Origin: Zeimonas sp046347945
Lineage (GTDB): Bacteria; Pseudomonadota; Gammaproteobacteria; Burkholderiales; Burkholderiaceae_E
NCBI GenBank assembly: GCA_046347945.1
Contig: JAXMFB010000018.1
Span: forward strand, 14,634 to 78,633
Reading direction: 5' to 3'
Length of the DNA stretch: 64,000 nt
Both the position numbers and the translations under genes were made by a program. The notes under the pieces are model-generated. The model did no database searches. It saw nothing but the letters and a program-made list of their open reading frames with translations, and was not told the DNA's origin. Shown piece after piece: positions 62,180 to 64,000 of this stretch. The stretch's first letter is position 1. Each line of letters starts with the position of its first letter.

Positions 62180-63148
62180 TCAGTCGATGCGGGCGCCCGA
62201 GATACGGACCGCCTCGCCGTAGCGAGCCGATTCGTCCTTCATGAATCGCCCGAACTCCGCAGCGCCGGAGCCGATCGCGTCCATGCCCATCGCGGCCAGC
62301 TTCTCCCTGACCGCAGGATCCCTCAGCGCGGCGACGAAGGCCGCGTTCAGCTTCGAGATGGCCTCTTCCGGCGTGCCGGTACGCACGACCAGCCCGTACC
62401 ACGACTTCGACGTGAACCCGCCAAGCCCGGCCTCGGCGAAGGTCGGCACGACGGGCAAGGTCGGCACACGCCCTTCGCTGGCGACGGCGATCGCCTTGAG
62501 CTTGCCGGACCGGACGTGTGCGACTGCAAGCGGAAGGTCGGTGAGCATCGCGTCGACCTGGCCTCCGATCAGATCGGTCGTCGCGGGCGCGACCCCCTTG
62601 TAAGGCACGTGCACCATGTCGAAGCCCGCGGCCTTCTTCAACAGCTCGAAACCGAGATGACCGGACGAACCGTTGCCGAAGGACGCGAAGGTTGCGCCCC
62701 CCTTGCGGCTTTGCGCCCAATCGACGAATTCGCGAAGATTCGCCGCCGGCACCGACGGATGGACGACCAGTACGTGCGGGTTCGACGCCATCAGCGTCAC
62801 AGGTACGAAGTCCCGCGCCGGATCGAAGGGCATCTTCGCGATCAGGTGCGGATTGATGATGAAGCTCGCAGCCACGAACAGCAGCGTGTGCCCGTTCGCC
62901 GGCGCGCTCGCCGCGGCCTGCGAGCCGATCAGCGTCCCGCCTCCCGCCCGGTTCTCGACGACGAGCGGTTGCCCGAGCTGTCGCGACACGTGCTCGCCCA
63001 GCGTGCGTGCCAGCGTGTCGCCGCCCCCGCCCGGTGCGTAGGGAACGATGAACCTCATCGGCTGTGAAGGAAACGACTGGGCCAGGGCGGACGACGCCGG
63101 CAGGACGGTGCACGCAACGGCACTGACAACGGTGGCAAGCAGCTTCAT
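62180..63148 (-). CDS. Bug-family (TTT) periplasmic solute receptor
   Basis: A 322-residue receptor with a Sec signal (MKLLATVVSAVACTVLPASSALAQ). The mature protein opens FPSQPMRFIVPYAPGGGGDTLARTLGEHVSRQLG and has GQPLVVENRAGGGTLIGSQAAASAPANGHTLLF and the PTFAEAGLGGFTSKSWYGLVVRTGTP segment of Bug proteins. No TctA/B partner nearby. It heads the RidA/FAH operon. Confidence 0.93.
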   Translation of the reverse strand: MKLLATVVSAVACTVLPASSALAQSFPSQPMRFIVPYAPGGGGDTLARTLGEHVSRQLGQPLVVENRAGGGTLIGSQAAASAPANGHTLLFVAASFIINPHLIAKMPFDPARDFVPVTLMASNPHVLVVHPSVPAANLREFVDWAQSRKGGATFASFGNGSSGHLGFELLKKAAGFDMVHVPYKGVAPATTDLIGGQVDAMLTDLPLAVAHVRSGKLKAIAVASEGRVPTLPVVPTFAEAGLGGFTSKSWYGLVVRTGTPEEAISKLNAAFVAALRDPAVREKLAAMGMDAIGSGAAEFGRFMKDESARYGEAVRISGARID

Positions 63149-63167
63149 CGAACGGTACTTTCCTCTT

Positions 63168-63887
63168 TCAGGGTGGACAGGTGCCCGGGGTATCGATCCC
63201 CTGCTGCAGCCGTGCGAAATGCGCCCTGAGCGAGCCGATGTGCTCGGTCATGAGCCGTCGCGCGGCAACCGGTTCGCGGGCCTCGATCGCCTCGATCAGC
63301 GCCGCCAGTTCGTCCATCGTCTTGTCGTCCTCCTCGTAGCGGCCGGCGAACGGTGCGAACCACAGTCGCATCGAACGATCGAGCAGAACGCTGGCGAATT
63401 CGGCCAGCAGCCTGTTTCCGGACGCCTCGTAGACGCGCTGGTGCACGGCACGGTCGATCTCCATGCAGCCGCGGCGGTCCCCGGCGCGGTGGCGCTTCCT
63501 GCCCACGGCAAGCAGTCCACGGAGTTCGTCGACCAGATGCTCGTCGGCGCGTGCGGCCGCGAGTTCGGTGAGGTAAGGCTCGACCAGTAACCGCGCGTTC
63601 CACAATTCGATGAAGCTCTGGATCGTCTCTCCGCGTACCAGGATGTTCTTGCGCGGCACGATCTCCACCAGCCCTTCGCGGTGCAGGCGATGCACCGCGA
63701 TATGAACCGGATTGCGGCCGAGCGACAGGCGCTCGCAGAGCATGCCCTCGGTCACACGCTCGCCGCCCTTGATGTCGCCGCGCAGGATCAGCTGCTTGAT
63801 CGCGACGTATGCCTGCTCGCTCAGCGAAGTCCTGCCTGCCGCCGTGGGGGCGGCGGCGTCCACGCGGACGCGGGCGGTTCGGTTCAT
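63168..63887 (-). CDS. GntR-family regulator with FCD domain
   Basis: A 239-residue regulator: wHTH SLSEQAYVAIKQLILRGDIKGGERVTEGMLCERLSLGRNPVHIAVHRLHREGLVEIVPRKNILV and an FCD domain with EIDRAVHQRVYEASGNRLL and LIEAIEAREPVAARRLMTEHIGSLRAHF. It stands upstream of the TTT receptor/RidA/FAH genes in the same direction and likely controls them. It is a different subfamily member from the regulator at 60.1 kb. Confidence 0.9.
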   Translation of the reverse strand: MNRTARVRVDAAAPTAAGRTSLSEQAYVAIKQLILRGDIKGGERVTEGMLCERLSLGRNPVHIAVHRLHREGLVEIVPRKNILVRGETIQSFIELWNARLLVEPYLTELAAARADEHLVDELRGLLAVGRKRHRAGDRRGCMEIDRAVHQRVYEASGNRLLAEFASVLLDRSMRLWFAPFAGRYEEDDKTMDELAALIEAIEAREPVAARRLMTEHIGSLRAHFARLQQGIDTPGTCPP

Positions 63888-63923
63888 GAGGGGCTGGCGC
63901 TCGGTCGATCGTCGATATTTGCG

Positions 63924-63955
63924 TGAAATATTACTGTGTTTGAAATATCACTGTC
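63924..63955. promoter_or_regulatory. AT-rich direct repeat upstream of the GntR gene
   Basis: TGAAATATTACTGTG (63924-63938) and TGAAATATCACTGTC (63941-63955) match at 13 of 15 positions, 17 bases apart. The block is strongly AT-rich in a GC-rich region and lies 37-68 bases upstream of the gene start. It is probably the promoter/operator zone; GTG-A-ATAT is near the core of several FCD sites. Confidence 0.45.
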
Positions 63956-64000
63956 AAGCAGCGAACAGAGGGCATCGGCTGCCAGCCAAGCCCTGCACGC

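Overview
The window is very GC-rich DNA (roughly 70 % by eye). Gene content and order point to a betaproteobacterium of the Burkholderiales type: a coxB-ctaD-ctaG-coxC-SURF1-ctaA-ctaB-SCO respiratory cluster with the small DUF2970, DUF2909 and 33-residue assembly genes, Bug-type (TTT) solute receptors, an ftsY / M16 peptidase-pair / rsmD / coaD / ferredoxin block, and a pmd-like protocatechuate 4,5-cleavage operon. No rRNA, tRNA, CRISPR array, transposase or phage gene was seen.

Layout. 1-4.5 kb: a broken AraC-type regulator cut by the window edge, a methyltransferase, a PEP-CTERM protein behind a sigma-54-like promoter, and a coniferyl-aldehyde-type dehydrogenase. 4.5-17 kb: polyphosphate kinase divergent from exopolyphosphatase, SixA, ferredoxin, coaD, rsmD, two M16 peptidases (both frame-broken), ftsY, maiA, and rpoH preceded by a CIRCE element. 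17.1-19.4 kb: an imperfect tandem duplication of about 1.15 kb holding a decayed and an intact copy of an EamA transporter, then glutathione peroxidase. 19.9-30 kb: the cytochrome c oxidase and heme A assembly cluster. 30-45.5 kb: mostly housekeeping genes (bioC, comF, trmL, gpsA, secB, grxC, gpmA, an S41 protease, moeB, recQ, rhlE, slmA, argB). 45.6-55.7 kb: a LysR regulator and the protocatechuate 4,5-cleavage operon (galD, ligJ, ligK, a DUF1932 dehydrogenase, ligI, ligA, ligB, ligC) ending in a TTT receptor. 55.7-64 kb: two minus-strand catabolic/transport units, each headed by a GntR/FCD regulator: a polyamine-type ABC transporter with a cupin, and an FAH-fold hydrolase / RidA / TTT receptor set.

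How the genes work together. Protocatechuate is opened by LigAB, oxidised to 2-pyrone-4,6-dicarboxylate by LigC, hydrolysed by LigI, tautomerised by GalD, hydrated by LigJ and cleaved by LigK to pyruvate and oxaloacetate. The dehydrogenase at 3.1 kb, a gentisate/homogentisate-type isomerase (MaiA) and an FAH-fold hydrolase fit an organism that lives on lignin-derived and other aromatic compounds. The cox cluster carries both structural subunits and nearly all assembly factors, including two proteins with an SCO-like Cys-x3-Cys.

Most notable structures. (i) A perfect 146-bp inverted repeat with an 18-nt spacer sits inside the protocatechuate operon between ligI and ligA. It shares modules with two further intergenic palindromic elements, so a dispersed repeat family looks likely. 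(ii) A CIRCE operator lies before rpoH. (iii) The rpoH-dmt-gpx duplication has one decayed copy. (iv) Four or five otherwise conserved genes carry apparent single-base indels, which may be sequence errors or real decay.
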